A stretch of 64,000 nt of DNA from Actinomycetota bacterium (lineage in GTDB: Bacteria; Actinomycetota; Actinomycetes; S36-B12), in NCBI GenBank assembly GCA_016717115.1, contig JADKGE010000001.1, positions 1 through 64,000 on the forward strand. The letters are read 5' to 3'. The notes under the pieces were generated by a model, which made no database searches, was not told the DNA's origin, and saw only the letters and a list, made by a program, of their open reading frames with translations. A program made the translations under genes and the position numbers. Shown piece after piece: positions 40,385 to 50,439 of the stretch (its first letter is position 1; every line of letters begins with the position of its first letter).

Positions 40385-43300
40385 GGCGCCACCTGCTCGC
40401 CCTCGGGCTGGGCGGGGCATGCCGACCGGTAGGCGCAGAATCGGCAGCTGGGCCCGAGGGTCGCCGGGAAGGCCTCCCTGCGGATGGTCTGAGCCGCCTG
40501 GCCCAGCTTCCGCTCCACCCACGTGGGCGACTGGTCGCCGAGGGCCTCCTGGAACTGCACCTTCGGCTCGACGGCACCCTTGCCGGCCGGCACCCGCAGC
40601 TGCACCAGCGCCGCGCCACCCACATCAACCCGCGGACCGTCGAGGGCATCGCCCTGAGCACCACCGAGTGCATCGCCCTCGGTGCGACCGAGCGCGCCGC
40701 TCTCTCGAAGGAGGAGCTGGTAGACCCCGAGTTGGCCGTGCTCGGGGATCTCCGCGTCCGGCACCCCACGACGCATGTTCTTCAGGTCGATGGGTACGAC
40801 CCGCCCTTGACCGTCGCGCTCCACCCGGTCGATGAAGCCGCGCAACCGCACGGAATCGTCGCCGCCGTCCGGAGTCGGCACCGTGACGACGGCGCCCACG
40901 GCGGCTTCGGTGTCGATGAGTTCGCGGTCTCGGCGCACGTGGTACGCGAGGAACCGCTCGAGGGCGGAGCGGGCCTCACGGCGCTCCGATTCCGACTGCC
41001 AGCGCGCCTCGAATCGCAGCTCCGACCAGATCCGGTCGACCTGGGCATCCATCTCGTCGAGGTCTTCGGGGATGTCGCCCTTCGCCACGAAGTCGGCGAC
41101 CGCGTGCACGACGCTGCCGAAGCTCGTCGCCGGTCCGCGCGAGGTCTCCGCATGCGCCTCATGCTCGAGGAACCATCGCATGGGACAGGACAGCAGCGCG
41201 TCGAGTCCACTGCCGCTCAGGGAGACGGGTTGCTCCGGATCACGCACCGGCCGGGCACCCGGCGATGTGCCGCGCAGACCCCACCACTGGGCGGGGTCGG
41301 CCAGCGGAACGAGCGCCGCACCGGCGTCGTCGCGCTCCGCCGCCAGCAATGCCAGCCGTTGGCAGGCCGCCTCGCGCAGGGCGGCCGGCTGGTGCAGGTC
41401 CATCGCGACGGAGCGCAGTTCGGCCACGAGGCCGTCGAGCGAGACCGCGTGCAGGGGACGGCCGGGAGCGCGCTCGATCACGATCGCGTCGTCGCGGGCG
41501 GCCAGGTCGTCGAGGAATCGGCTCGGACGGTCGCCGCCCTGGTCGTTCTCGTCAATCGCCGACAGGTGCAGGTGAGCGCGAGCCCTGGTGCAGGCCACGT
41601 AGAACAGCCGGCGCTCCTCCTCGAGCAGGTCGGCTGGCCGGGGACCGGCGCCGATGCCGGAGGCGGTCAGCTCCTCCGCGCGCAGCGTCGAGCCACGGGC
41701 CCGCAGGTCGGGCCAGACGCCCTCCTCCAACCCGACGACCCACACCTCGTCCCACTCCAGGCCCTTGGCCCGGTGCGCGGTCAGCAGGCGCACGGCCTCG
41801 GTGCGGGTGCCTCGGTCGGCCACCGGCTCGGCCGGGATCTGCTGGTCGGCGAGGGAGTCGAGGAACATCCGCACGCCGAGGAAGCCCGGGTACCGCCCGC
41901 TGAGGCGCTCGGCCGCGTCGAAGAGCGCCATCACGGCATCGACGTCGTGGCCCGCCGACCGGCTGCCCTGCAGGGCCGCCGAGCGCAGGCGCTGCGGCCA
42001 GCCATGAGGGTGCCCACCGCCCGTCCAGATCGTCCACAGCACGGCCTGGGGATCGGCCCCGGACGCCATCTGCCCATGCACCTCGGTGAGCAGTGCGCGC
42101 AGCCGATCGAGTGCCACGGTGACGGGATCGGCCGGTTCGAGCGGGCCGCGATCGGCCGCCATACCGGGCTCGACGTCGGCGAGAAGACGGCCGAGCACGA
42201 GGCGGCGGATGAGAACGTCGGAGGGCGGCGACGCGGTGCCGGCCGCATGGTGCTCGCGACGCAGCGCCCGACCCAGCCGGCGGACGTCGCCGGTCGTGAG
42301 CGACACCAGGGGGCCTGTGAGGATGTCGATGACCTCGGCCGGCGTCGACGACGATGCGTCGGCCGCGACGCGGAGTGCCGCCAGCAGCACGGCGACGGCG
42401 GGCTCGGATCGCAGGGGGATCTCGTCGGCCGCCACGACCACCGGAACGCCAGCCGCGAGCAGGGTGCGCTGCAGGACGGGCAGCTGCTGGCCCGATCGCA
42501 CGAGCACCGCCATGTCGCGCCAGGCGACGCCGCGTCGCACATGCGCCAGGCGGAGCTCGCGGGCCACGTGGGCGGCCTGCGCGCCGCGGTCGTCGTAGAC
42601 GCGGACGCTGACCGTGTCGCGATCGGCGCCCTGATCGATGCACAGCGGCGCTCGGTGTGCGCGCGCCTGCGCCACGGGCAGGCCTGGCGGCAGCCGAGAC
42701 CCCAGCACGGCGGTGGCGGCCGCGCGAATGCGTGGACCGAACCGGCGGGTGTGGCCCAGGACGGCGACGGGCGCCGGATCCCCGGCCGCGGTGCGGAAGG
42801 TGTCGGGAAAGCGCAGCAGCCCGCGGACATCGGCCCCACGGAAGCCGTAGATCGCCTGGTCGGGGTCGCCCACCGCGACGACGCTGGTCTGGGGTCCGGC
42901 AAGGGCCCGGAGCAGTGCCACCTGCAGCCGGTCGGTGTCCTGGTACTCGTCGACGTAGATCGCCCGGTACTGGCGGTGCAGCGCCGCTGACACGTCTGGC
43001 TCGCTGGCGCGCAGGAGGGCCCGGAAGATCAGCTCGGTGTAGTCGATGACGTTCTCCAGGATCATGACCTCCTGTTCCTGCCGCGCCAGCTGGCCCACGG
43101 CCACCCACGCCGGGCGTCCGGATGCGCTGCCGATCCGTCGCAGGTCGCTGCCCTCGAGGCCGAGCTCACGCGCCCGGGCCAGGACCGCGCGCACCTCGTT
43201 GGCGAGCCCCAGGGTGGGCAGGGCACCGACGAGATCGTCGGGCCAGTCGATGGACCCGTCGGCCACGGCGCCCTTGAGCAGCTCGCGGATGCGGACGTCC

Positions 43301-43683
43301 TCCTCGGCACCCGACATCAGCCGCGGGGGTCGCAGGTAGTCGTCGGCCGCATCCGTGCGCCGGAGCAGTCCGTAGGCGAACGAGTGGAACGTGGCCACCG
43401 TGGGGACGATCCCGCCGCCGAGCCTGGCCGTCACCCGGTCGCGCAGTTCCGTGGCCGCCTTTCGGCCGAACGTGAGCGCAAGCACCGCGTCATGCGCCAG
43501 CGGCTCGTCCGCGTCCTCCACTCGGGACCGGATCGCCTCGACGATCGTGGTGGTCTTGCCCGTTCCCGGCCCGGCGAGGACAAGGAGCGGACCCGTGCGG
43601 TGATCGACGACGCGCTGCTGATCGACGTCGAGCAGCGCAGGCGCTGCCGGGGGCGCCGGCGTGAGGTCGAGTCGCCACTGCAT
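40381..43683 (-). CDS. adnA: AdnA, helicase-nuclease subunit
   Basis: A 1,100-residue protein with ATP-binding LVLAGPGTGKTTTIVEAI, DEYQDTDRLQ, AVGDPDQAIYGFRGAD, LLTAHRAKGLEWDEVWV and LFYVACTRARAHLHL. The C-terminal nuclease has GFIDRVERDGQGRVVPIDLKN, and four Cys (SCPMRW, then CRFCAYRSAC) that bind a 4Fe-4S cluster as in AdnA/AddB. ATG 43,683 (MQWRLDL) is preferred over upstream ATGs. First gene of the adnA-adnB operon, divergent from the LPG-synthase-like gene. A Gly/Ala/Asp-rich repetitive stretch (ALGGAQGDALDG) lies near residue 1,035, in the nuclease part, and is probably a flexible linker. Confidence 0.92.
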   Translation of the reverse strand: MQWRLDLTPAPPAAPALLDVDQQRVVDHRTGPLLVLAGPGTGKTTTIVEAIRSRVEDADEPLAHDAVLALTFGRKAATELRDRVTARLGGGIVPTVATFHSFAYGLLRRTDAADDYLRPPRLMSGAEEDVRIRELLKGAVADGSIDWPDDLVGALPTLGLANEVRAVLARARELGLEGSDLRRIGSASGRPAWVAVGQLARQEQEVMILENVIDYTELIFRALLRASEPDVSAALHRQYRAIYVDEYQDTDRLQVALLRALAGPQTSVVAVGDPDQAIYGFRGADVRGLLRFPDTFRTAAGDPAPVAVLGHTRRFGPRIRAAATAVLGSRLPPGLPVAQARAHRAPLCIDQGADRDTVSVRVYDDRGAQAAHVARELRLAHVRRGVAWRDMAVLVRSGQQLPVLQRTLLAAGVPVVVAADEIPLRSEPAVAVLLAALRVAADASSSTPAEVIDILTGPLVSLTTGDVRRLGRALRREHHAAGTASPPSDVLIRRLVLGRLLADVEPGMAADRGPLEPADPVTVALDRLRALLTEVHGQMASGADPQAVLWTIWTGGGHPHGWPQRLRSAALQGSRSAGHDVDAVMALFDAAERLSGRYPGFLGVRMFLDSLADQQIPAEPVADRGTRTEAVRLLTAHRAKGLEWDEVWVVGLEEGVWPDLRARGSTLRAEELTASGIGAGPRPADLLEEERRLFYVACTRARAHLHLSAIDENDQGGDRPSRFLDDLAARDDAIVIERAPGRPLHAVSLDGLVAELRSVAMDLHQPAALREAACQRLALLAAERDDAGAALVPLADPAQWWGLRGTSPGARPVRDPEQPVSLSGSGLDALLSCPMRWFLEHEAHAETSRGPATSFGSVVHAVADFVAKGDIPEDLDEMDAQVDRIWSELRFEARWQSESERREARSALERFLAYHVRRDRELIDTEAAVGAVVTVPTPDGGDDSVRLRGFIDRVERDGQGRVVPIDLKNMRRGVPDAEIPEHGQLGVYQLLLRESGALGRTEGDALGGAQGDALDGPRVDVGGAALVQLRVPAGKGAVEPKVQFQEALGDQSPTWVERKLGQAAQTIRREAFPATLGPSCRFCAYRSACPAQPEGEQVAP

Positions 43684-43743
43684 GTGCCATGGATACCACC
43701 CGGGTCTGACCATGGGGGCGGCCCGTCTGACACGATCACGTCT

Positions 43744-46236
43744 GTGAGTGAGACGGTGCCCGCCCCGGTGACCGAGCCGGTCGTGCCCGCGCCCGACCCG
43801 CCGATCGCTGACCCGCAGGTCGCTGCCCCCGGGCCACTCGAGACCGCCGAGGTCCCCGGGCCCCCCACGGGCACGCTGTCACCCATCGATCACACGCTCG
43901 TCATCGAGGATGGCGTCATCCCCGACGCCTGCGCCGGCCGCTCGACCTGGCGCGGTTCGTCCTCGCCGTGGTCATCACGGCGGCGATCGTGCTCGTCGCC
44001 TACTTCGCCACCGAGACCGCCCAGGGCATCGACACGGACATCTCGACCGGTGCCTCCTTGCTGCCCGCGCTCGTGGTGCTCGTCCTCAACATCGTGGGGG
44101 GCATCGGCACCCTCGGCCTGCCCATCGCCGCCGCGGTCTCGCTCGTCGTGCGCGGCCGGGTACGCCAGCTCTTCGACGCGCTGGTCGCCCTGCTCCTCGC
44201 GATCGTCCTGCTCATCCTCGTCTCCATGGCGCTCTCGGCGGCCGAGGTGCCACGCCTGCTGTCGGCGCTGGCCGGATCCACGAGCCCCGACAGCGTCGCC
44301 ACTGCGCCCATCCTCGGCGGGCTCGTCGCCTTCGTCACCGTGTCCCGACTCATCAGCCGACGACCCTGGAACCTCCTCACCGTTCTCGTCATCGGCTCCC
44401 TCGTCGTCGTGACGATCCTCAGCGCCGGCATCGCCCTTGCCGGGGTGGCGATCTCGCTGTCGATCGGCTGGGGAGTGGGACTGGTCACGCGGTACGCCGT
44501 CGGCACGCCCACCACCCGGCCCAGCGGGCTGGAGGTGGCCGACGCCCTGGGCCGCGGCGGCTACCCCGTCACGGTGCTGAAGGCACGCGAGTCCACCACG
44601 CGCGGGCGCCGCTACATCGCCACCACGAGATCTGGCAGCCAGCTCATCGTGACGGTCCTCGACCGCGACCTCGAGGGCGCGGGGCTGGCCAACGCGATCT
44701 ACACGGGCCTGCGGCTGCGCGACGACAGCGCCGCGGGCGCCTTCAACATGCGACAGGCCCTCGACCACGCCGCACTCGTGGCCTTCGCCGCCCAGGCTGC
44801 CGGCGCGCCGGAGCCCCGGCTCCTCCTGGCCATCGAGGTCGGCCCCGACTCCTGCCTGCTCGCCTACGAGCACATCGACGGGACCCGCTTCTCCGACCTC
44901 GACGAGATCTCCGACGGCGACCTCGAGCAGGCCTGGCGGGCCGTCCGCACGCTGCACGAGAACCAGGTCAGCCACCGATCCCTCACCGCCCAGCACCTGG
45001 TGCGCGCGGCGGACGGCACCGTGTGGATGATCGGCGGCGAGCGAGGCAGCATCGCGGCAGGCGACGTCGCCCAGCGCATCGACATCGCCGGCTCTGCACC
45101 TCGCCATGCTCACCGATGTCGAACGCGCCGTCAGCACGGGTCGCACCGTCCTGGGAATCGCTGGCCTGGCCCGAGCGCTGCCCGCACTGCAGCCGGTGGC
45201 CATGTCGTCGGTGACCCGCAAGGCCGTCCGCAAGCGCAAGGGCCTCATGGTCAGCCTGCGCGACCGCCTCGCCGAGATCGGCCCAGGCGCCAACACGGAG
45301 TCGATCCAGTTCGAGCGGATCCGGCCCCGCACACTCATCATGATCGTCGTCGGCACGGTGGCCGGCTACGTCCTGCTGTCGCAGCTGGCCAACGTCGACC
45401 TCATCGGCCTGCTGCGCACGGCCAACTGGGCGTGGGTGCTCGTCGGGCTGGTCCTGTCGGTCCTGACGTTCGTGGCCGCGGCCTGGTCGCTGTCCGGATT
45501 CGTGCCGGAGAAGCTCCCTCTGCATCGCACGATCCTCGCCCAGCTCGCCGGATCCTTCGCGACGCTCGTCTCGCCGCCGACGATCGGCTCCATCGCCATC
45601 AACGTGCGGTTCCTGCAGAAGGCGGGGCTGCATCCGGCGCTGGCCGGCGCCAGCGTGGGCGTCGCCCAGGTCATGGCCTTCGTCGCGCACATCCTCCTGC
45701 TGTTCGGCTTCGGCATCGCGGCAGGCACCCAGTCCGACCACACCTTCGACCCGCCGCAGTGGGCGATCATCGGGGTCGTGGCCGTGGCGATCGTGGCGAT
45801 CGCCCTGATCGCCATCCCCGCGGTCCGCCGGCTGATCCTCAAGCGCGTGCGCCCGACTCTCAAGGAGGTCGTGCCGCGACTGATCACGGTCGTGCAGCGG
45901 CCGATGAAGCTGCTCGAGGGCATCGGCGGCATCCTGCTGCTCAACGCCGCGTTCATCGGAGTCCTCTACGCGTGCGTCATGGCGTTCGGCGGGAGCATGA
46001 GCATCGCGGTCGTCGCCGTGGTCTACCTCGCCGGCGCGACGCTCGGCCAGGCCGCACCCACGCCGGGCGGCCTCGGCGCCGTCGAGGCGGCGCTGTCCGC
46101 CGGTCTCACGGCGGGCGGACTCGACGCCGGCATCGCCGTCTCGGCGGTGCTCCTGTTCCGCCTCGTGACCTTCTGGCTGCCCACCCTTCCCGGATACTGG
46201 GCCTTCAACTGGCTGACCAAGAAGGGCGCGCTATGA
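43744..46236 (+). pseudogene. Membrane flippase-like (LPG synthase TM) protein with kinase-like domain, two frameshifts
   Basis: Three frames make one protein of about 830 residues. Frame 1 (GTG 43,744): acidic Pro-rich leader ending HTLVIEDGVI. A C lost in the CCCC run at 43,920-43,923 is needed to enter frame 2: RRPLDLARFVLAVVITAAIVL, several membrane helices, then a kinase-like domain (VSHRSLTAQHLV, VWMIGGERGSIAAGD). An extra G at 45,089-45,091 leads to frame 3: ALHLAMLTDVERAVSTG, then the flippase-like domain with APTPGGLGAVEAAL. The family is a tandem pseudokinase plus MprF-type membrane domain in actinobacteria, function uncertain. Coupled by ATGA to the NIL-domain gene. Confidence 0.8.
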
Positions 46237-46490
46237 CCGACTCCCCCGTCACCCACCAGCACGTTCGCCTGACGTTTCCGCCCGGGCCGGCCACGGAGCC
46301 GGTGATCTACCAGATCGTGACGAGGTTCGACGTCGTGCCGAACATCCGCCGCGCCTCGATCCAGGACCACACCGGATGGATGGTCCTCGACCTGGCCGGT
46401 GATCCGGCTGCGGTCGATGCGGCCGTCGCCTACCTGGAGTCCATCGGCGTCGACGTGTCGCGCGCGGAGGGCGACGTCGTCGAGGGCTGA
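46233..46490 (+). CDS. NIL-domain protein
   Basis: An 85-residue ferredoxin-fold protein of the NIL family: HVRLTFPPGPATEPVIYQIV, RRASIQDHTGWMVLDLAGD and VAYLESIGVDVS. NIL domains are known at the C-terminus of methionine ABC-transporter ATPases as ligand sensors and as stand-alone proteins. Here it stands alone and overlaps the stop of the membrane protein (ATGA), so a regulatory link to that protein is suggested but unproven. Confidence 0.88.
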   Translation: MTDSPVTHQHVRLTFPPGPATEPVIYQIVTRFDVVPNIRRASIQDHTGWMVLDLAGDPAAVDAAVAYLESIGVDVSRAEGDVVEG

Positions 46491-46523
46491 CTCGTCGTGC
46501 ACCTTCGACCATACGTCGCGAGA

Positions 46524-46745
46524 ATGGCCGCCATGACCATCGATGCCGACGCGCAGACCGTGACGATCACCCCGACGGCCAACGGCCCCTACGAGGTGAA
46601 GGGCACCGTGCGCATCCTGGCTCCCGACGGCACGACCATCCGCGAGACCTCACGGGCATACCTGTGCCGATGCGGCCACTCGAAGAACAAGCCGTTCTGC
46701 GACAGCAGCCACCGACGCGCCGACTGGCACGACACCGACGAGTGA
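46524..46745 (+). CDS. CDGSH iron-sulphur domain protein
   Basis: A 73-residue protein with one CDGSH-type motif: YLCRCGHSKNKPFCDSSH, the 3-Cys-1-His ligand set for a 2Fe-2S cluster. The N-terminal half (VKGTVRILAPDGTTIRET) is the usual beta-cradle strand set. It would be a small redox or cluster-transfer protein in the cytoplasm. ATG 46,524 gives the family start; ATG 46,533 is possible. It lies 33 bases after the NIL gene and may be in its operon. Confidence 0.9.
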   Translation: MAAMTIDADAQTVTITPTANGPYEVKGTVRILAPDGTTIRETSRAYLCRCGHSKNKPFCDSSHRRADWHDTDE

Positions 46746-46778
46746 CGTCGCCCGGCCACGTTCTGCACGGCACCTGGG

Positions 46779-47336
46779 CTACTGGACGGTGTGCAGGCCG
46801 TTCAGGAACGCCCGGATCTGCTTGACCGTCAGCAGCTGCGTGTAGACCTCGACGAACGTGGTGGACAGGCCGTCGCCCCCGGACGGCAGGGTGACGGTCG
46901 TGTAGCCGCCCTTCAGCACAGACCGTCGGGTCGCGGTCTTGCAGACCGAGGCACCGCCGGCGCAGTTGCCCATGACCGTGACCTTGGCACCCTTGACGGT
47001 GAACGTGGCAGCGGGACCAACGCCATCGGGCCCGTCGATGCATCCACTGGTCGACTGGTTCATGCCGATCCACGTGGTCAGCGTCGGGCCCTGGCTCCCG
47101 TAGTTCGCGTTGATGAACTCGTCGCGCCCCGACCCGCATCCCTCGAGTGCGAACGAGGTGCGCTTCAGCCCTGCCGTGAACGTCGGGGCATACACCGTGT
47201 ACGTCAGGCCCACCTGCGCCTGCTGGTACCTGCCCGGACCGCCGTCAGCCGCCTGGACGGGCGCGACCGAGCCAAGGGCCACGAGGGCGATGACGACGCA
47301 CGAGACGGCCATGGCGCGGGCGAGAGGTCGGCGCAT
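46779..47336 (-). CDS. Secreted protein of unknown function
   Basis: A 185-residue exported protein from ATG 47,336. Signal peptide RPLARAMAVSCVVIALVALGSVAPVQA. The mature part contains TYTVYAPTFTAGL, EGCGSGRDEFI, CIDGPDGVG, GNCAGGASVCKTA and a final LLTVKQIRAFLNGLH. Two Cys pairs are likely disulphides. No family recognised; the cell-surface or secreted location is clear, the role is not. Convergent with the CDGSH gene. Confidence 0.76.
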   Translation of the reverse strand: MRRPLARAMAVSCVVIALVALGSVAPVQAADGGPGRYQQAQVGLTYTVYAPTFTAGLKRTSFALEGCGSGRDEFINANYGSQGPTLTTWIGMNQSTSGCIDGPDGVGPAATFTVKGAKVTVMGNCAGGASVCKTATRRSVLKGGYTTVTLPSGGDGLSTTFVEVYTQLLTVKQIRAFLNGLHTVQ

Positions 47337-47497
47337 GCAGGCAAGGTAGCAGCGTCGATCCGTTCGCTCGGGCAGCACGCACATGGGATACGGCCGCGCG
47401 GACACGCGATTCGACCCCCGCCCGAGGGATGGCGGGGGTCGATTCGTGCTCGTGGCTGCGAGTCACCAGCGGTCAGGCCTCGACTCGGAGCGATCGG

Positions 47498-48875
47498 CTA
47501 GCGCGTGCGACCCGAGGCGAGGCGCACGGTGGCACCCAGGCAGGTGGCCGAGGCGAGGAGCGCCAGGGCGACGAGCCACAGGCTCGGCGCGCCGTCGGAG
47601 GACGAGCCGCCGCCGGCATTGACCGCGGTCGGGACCGTCGCGGCCTGGGGCACCGTGGCGGGTGCCTTCTCGGGGACCGTCCCGGGTTGCGGAGCAACCA
47701 CCGGAGTCTCCTCGGGAACCGTTCCGGCCTCAGGGATGACGACCGTTGCCGCCTCGACTGCCGTCACCGGCGCTGCCGGGACTGCACAGTCATAGCCCTC
47801 CCACTGCACACCGTCGAGATCGGGGCAGTAGTCGATCGTCGGCGTCGGACCACCGGGAACCACGGTCGCAGGGACGACCGGGACCACCGGCACGACCGGT
47901 GTCACGCACTGACCGTCGGTCAGGACGTCGCCCAGGACGGAGCAGGTGGCCGGCTGGCTCGTGCCCTCGTCGACCTTGGTGCAGGTGGCGTCCGCGGCGA
48001 CCTCACCCGTCGGCGTGAAGCCGCGGGCGCAGAAGTAGTGGTCAGCCTTGACCGGATTGGTGCGCGTCGGGGTGCAGGTCGGCGGCGGGTTGACACAGGC
48101 AGGACCCACGCTGTCGGGAACCGCACAGACCTTCGACGCGTCCGCGTCGGTCCGATGATCGATGACCTGCATCGTTCCGGTGACCTGAGTGCACTCGTGG
48201 TCGTGGTTCGGGCCCGTCCAGCCGGCCGGGCACGACCATCCGTTGGGGTGCGGCTGCACGCCGGTCGCCTGCCACGACCCCTGCTGGTTGTCACGGTGAG
48301 TCCACTCATAGCAGACCGCCGGATCGAGGCCAATATCGGAGCCGATCGTCTTGTTGCTGCCGCAGGCGTACGACGTCACGGTGGCAGGCTGCGTGTCGAC
48401 CACGTCAACCGTCTTGTAGGTCACGCACGAATGATTCGGGGGCCTGGTTGTCGATGGCGACGTCCAGCCGACCGCGGTGAAGCCGGCCGGGCAGGCCCAC
48501 TGATCCGTCGGCACCGGAGCGGGGAACTGCACGCACGTGTTGTCACCGGGATAGACGCCAGTCGACGGCGGTGACCACTTGTCCGGCACGAAACCCGCAG
48601 GGCACGTGTACGTGGCGTCCCGCTGCGGCGGCGGTGGGGCTGGCGGTCGTGGTGATGGTCGAGACGCAGAAGTCGCCCACGAGATCCCACGTCGTCGTGA
48701 CGTTGCCCACGGTCGTGGGTGCCGGACACGTGGGAGCCGTGTCGGCCGACGCGGCCGGCGCGCCCAATGTCATGCACGCAGCAACCAGGGCTACCGTCCC
48801 GGCCATCGCCGCCGCATACGTGCTGAAGGTCCCCTTCGTCCAGCGTGCGGTATGCGCGCTCTTCGTTGTTGTCAT
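47498..48875 (-). pseudogene. Secreted Cys-rich surface protein with C-terminal anchor, frameshifted
   Basis: Begins at ATG 48,875 after GGGAGAG: signal peptide AGTVALVAACMTLGAPAASA, then CPAPTTVGNVTTTWDLVGDFC. One extra base in the CCC run at 48,619-48,621 shifts the frame. The continuing frame has many spaced Cys modules (YTCPAGFVPDKWSPP, ACPAGFTAVGW, SCPAGWTG), a Pro/Val/Thr-rich stalk from about 47,900, and a C-terminal membrane helix LWLVALALLASATCLGA with a basic end. No LPxTG is seen. Total would be about 458 residues. It looks like a surface protein with repeated CPAGF/W modules, function unknown. Confidence 0.73.
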
Positions 48876-48998
48876 CTCTCCCAGCCCCTTTTCCCTCGGT
48901 GAGGGACGTCCTCACCCTCAGGATGGCCCAGCGTCGGGGGGATGGATCCTTCGCGGGCGGTCACCCATCGAGCAACAGCAGCAATACTCGGACCCTGT

Positions 48999-49074
48999 CC
49001 GGATAAGCGGCTGATTCAGCAGGCATCGACCGGATGATCGGCGTATCGTTCTCCCACTCACCGGATGATAGGCG
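48999..49074. promoter_or_regulatory. Three direct repeats with 31-bp phasing
   Basis: CCGGATAAGCGG (48,999), CCGGATGATCGGCG (49,030) and CCGGATGATAGGCG (49,061) recur at exactly 31 bases, about three helical turns. They lie 120-200 bases upstream of the secreted Cys-rich gene, in the short gap behind moeB. Probably binding sites for a regulator. Confidence 0.45.
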
Positions 49075-49085
49075 GACACTTCGGG

Positions 49086-50276
49086 CTAGTAGGACGGCTT
49101 GTCCGGCTCGATCTGATGGACCCAGGCATTGATCCCGCCCCCCACGTGGATGGCGTCGGAGAAGCCCGCTCCCTTGACCACTGCGAGCACCTCCGCCGAA
49201 CGACCGCCCACCTTGCAGTGAAGGACGATCTGCTTGTCGTTCGGGAGATCGCCCAGCGCTGACCCGTCGAGGAACTTCCCCTTGGGGATGAGGACCGCGC
49301 CGTCGATGCTCACGATCTCGAATTCCCCCGGCTCGCGGACATCCACAAGGAGGAAGTCGATCTCCCCCGCATCGCGAGCATCGAGCATGTCCTTCAGCTG
49401 CACGACGGAGATGGTCGAGTCCCGGGCCGCGTCGGCCGCCTCCTCGGAGATGGTGCCGCAGAACGCCTCGTAGTCGATGAGCTCGGTGACCGTGGGGTTC
49501 TCGCCGCACACGGCGCAGTTCGGGTCCTTGCGGATGCGCACCTGGCGGTAGGTCATCTCGAGCGCGTCGTACACCATCAACCGGCCCAGCAGGCTGTCAC
49601 CGATGCCGGTCAGCAGCTTGATCGCCTCGGTCACCTGGATGGATCCGATGGACGCGCACAGCACGCCGAGCACGCCGCCCTCGGCGCACGACGGGACCAT
49701 CCCCGGCGGCGGCGGCTCGGGGTACAGGCAGCGGTAGCAGGGACCGTACTCGGCCCAGAACACGCTGGCCTGGCCGTCGAATCGATAGATGGAGCCCCAC
49801 ACGTACGGCTTGCCGAGCAGGACGCAGGCGTCGTTCACGAGGTAGCGCGTAGCGAAGTTGTCGGTGCCATCGACGATGAGGTCGTACTGCGCGAACAGCT
49901 CCATCACGTTGGACGAGTCGAGTCGTTCCTGGTGCAGGTTCACGGCGATGAGCGGGTTGATCTCGCGCACGGAGTCGCGGGCGCTCTCGGCCTTCGACCG
50001 GCCGATGTCGCTGTGGCCGTGGATGATCTGGCGCTGGAGGTTGCTCTCGTCGACGACGTCGAACTCGACGATGCCGAGCGTGCCCACGCCCGCCGCGGCC
50101 AGGTACATCAGCGCGGGACTGCCGAGTCCGCCCGCGCCGACGCACAGCACCTTCGCGTTCTTGAGCCGCTTCTGGCCGCTCATTCCGACGTCGGGGATGA
50201 TCAGGTGCCTGCTGTAGCGGCGCACCTCGTCGACGGTCAGACTCTCGGCCGGTGCCACGAGCGGGGGCAGGTTCAC
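49086..50276 (-). CDS. moeB: MoeB/ThiF adenylyltransferase with rhodanese domain
   Basis: A 396-residue protein from GTG 50,276. The adenylyltransferase half has GAGGLGSPALMYLAAAGVG (nucleotide loop), VDGTDNFATRY, and two CxxC zinc pairs (CYRC, CAVC). The C-terminal rhodanese domain has active-site HCKVGGRSA (CxxGxR type). This MoeZ-like arrangement activates and sulphurates ubiquitin-like carriers for molybdopterin, thiamine or cysteine biosynthesis. The stand-alone position away from moa genes leaves the carrier open. As in mycobacteria it follows the AdnAB region. Divergent neighbour: none; GDH lies upstream on the same strand's far side. Confidence 0.9.
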   Translation of the reverse strand: MNLPPLVAPAESLTVDEVRRYSRHLIIPDVGMSGQKRLKNAKVLCVGAGGLGSPALMYLAAAGVGTLGIVEFDVVDESNLQRQIIHGHSDIGRSKAESARDSVREINPLIAVNLHQERLDSSNVMELFAQYDLIVDGTDNFATRYLVNDACVLLGKPYVWGSIYRFDGQASVFWAEYGPCYRCLYPEPPPPGMVPSCAEGGVLGVLCASIGSIQVTEAIKLLTGIGDSLLGRLMVYDALEMTYRQVRIRKDPNCAVCGENPTVTELIDYEAFCGTISEEAADAARDSTISVVQLKDMLDARDAGEIDFLLVDVREPGEFEIVSIDGAVLIPKGKFLDGSALGDLPNDKQIVLHCKVGGRSAEVLAVVKGAGFSDAIHVGGGINAWVHQIEPDKPSY

Positions 50277-50439
50277 GGGTACTCCAAGGTCGTCCAGTGC
50301 GCGGGTCGGCCGGTGCATTCGAGCACGACCAGCGTCGACCCTAACCGACGAAGGTCGGACCGCCCCCCCGGGTCGACTGGTGAGACGTCGGGGTGTTCTC
50401 GCCCCCGGAAAGCCCGACAACTCCCCACTCGACCGGGGG

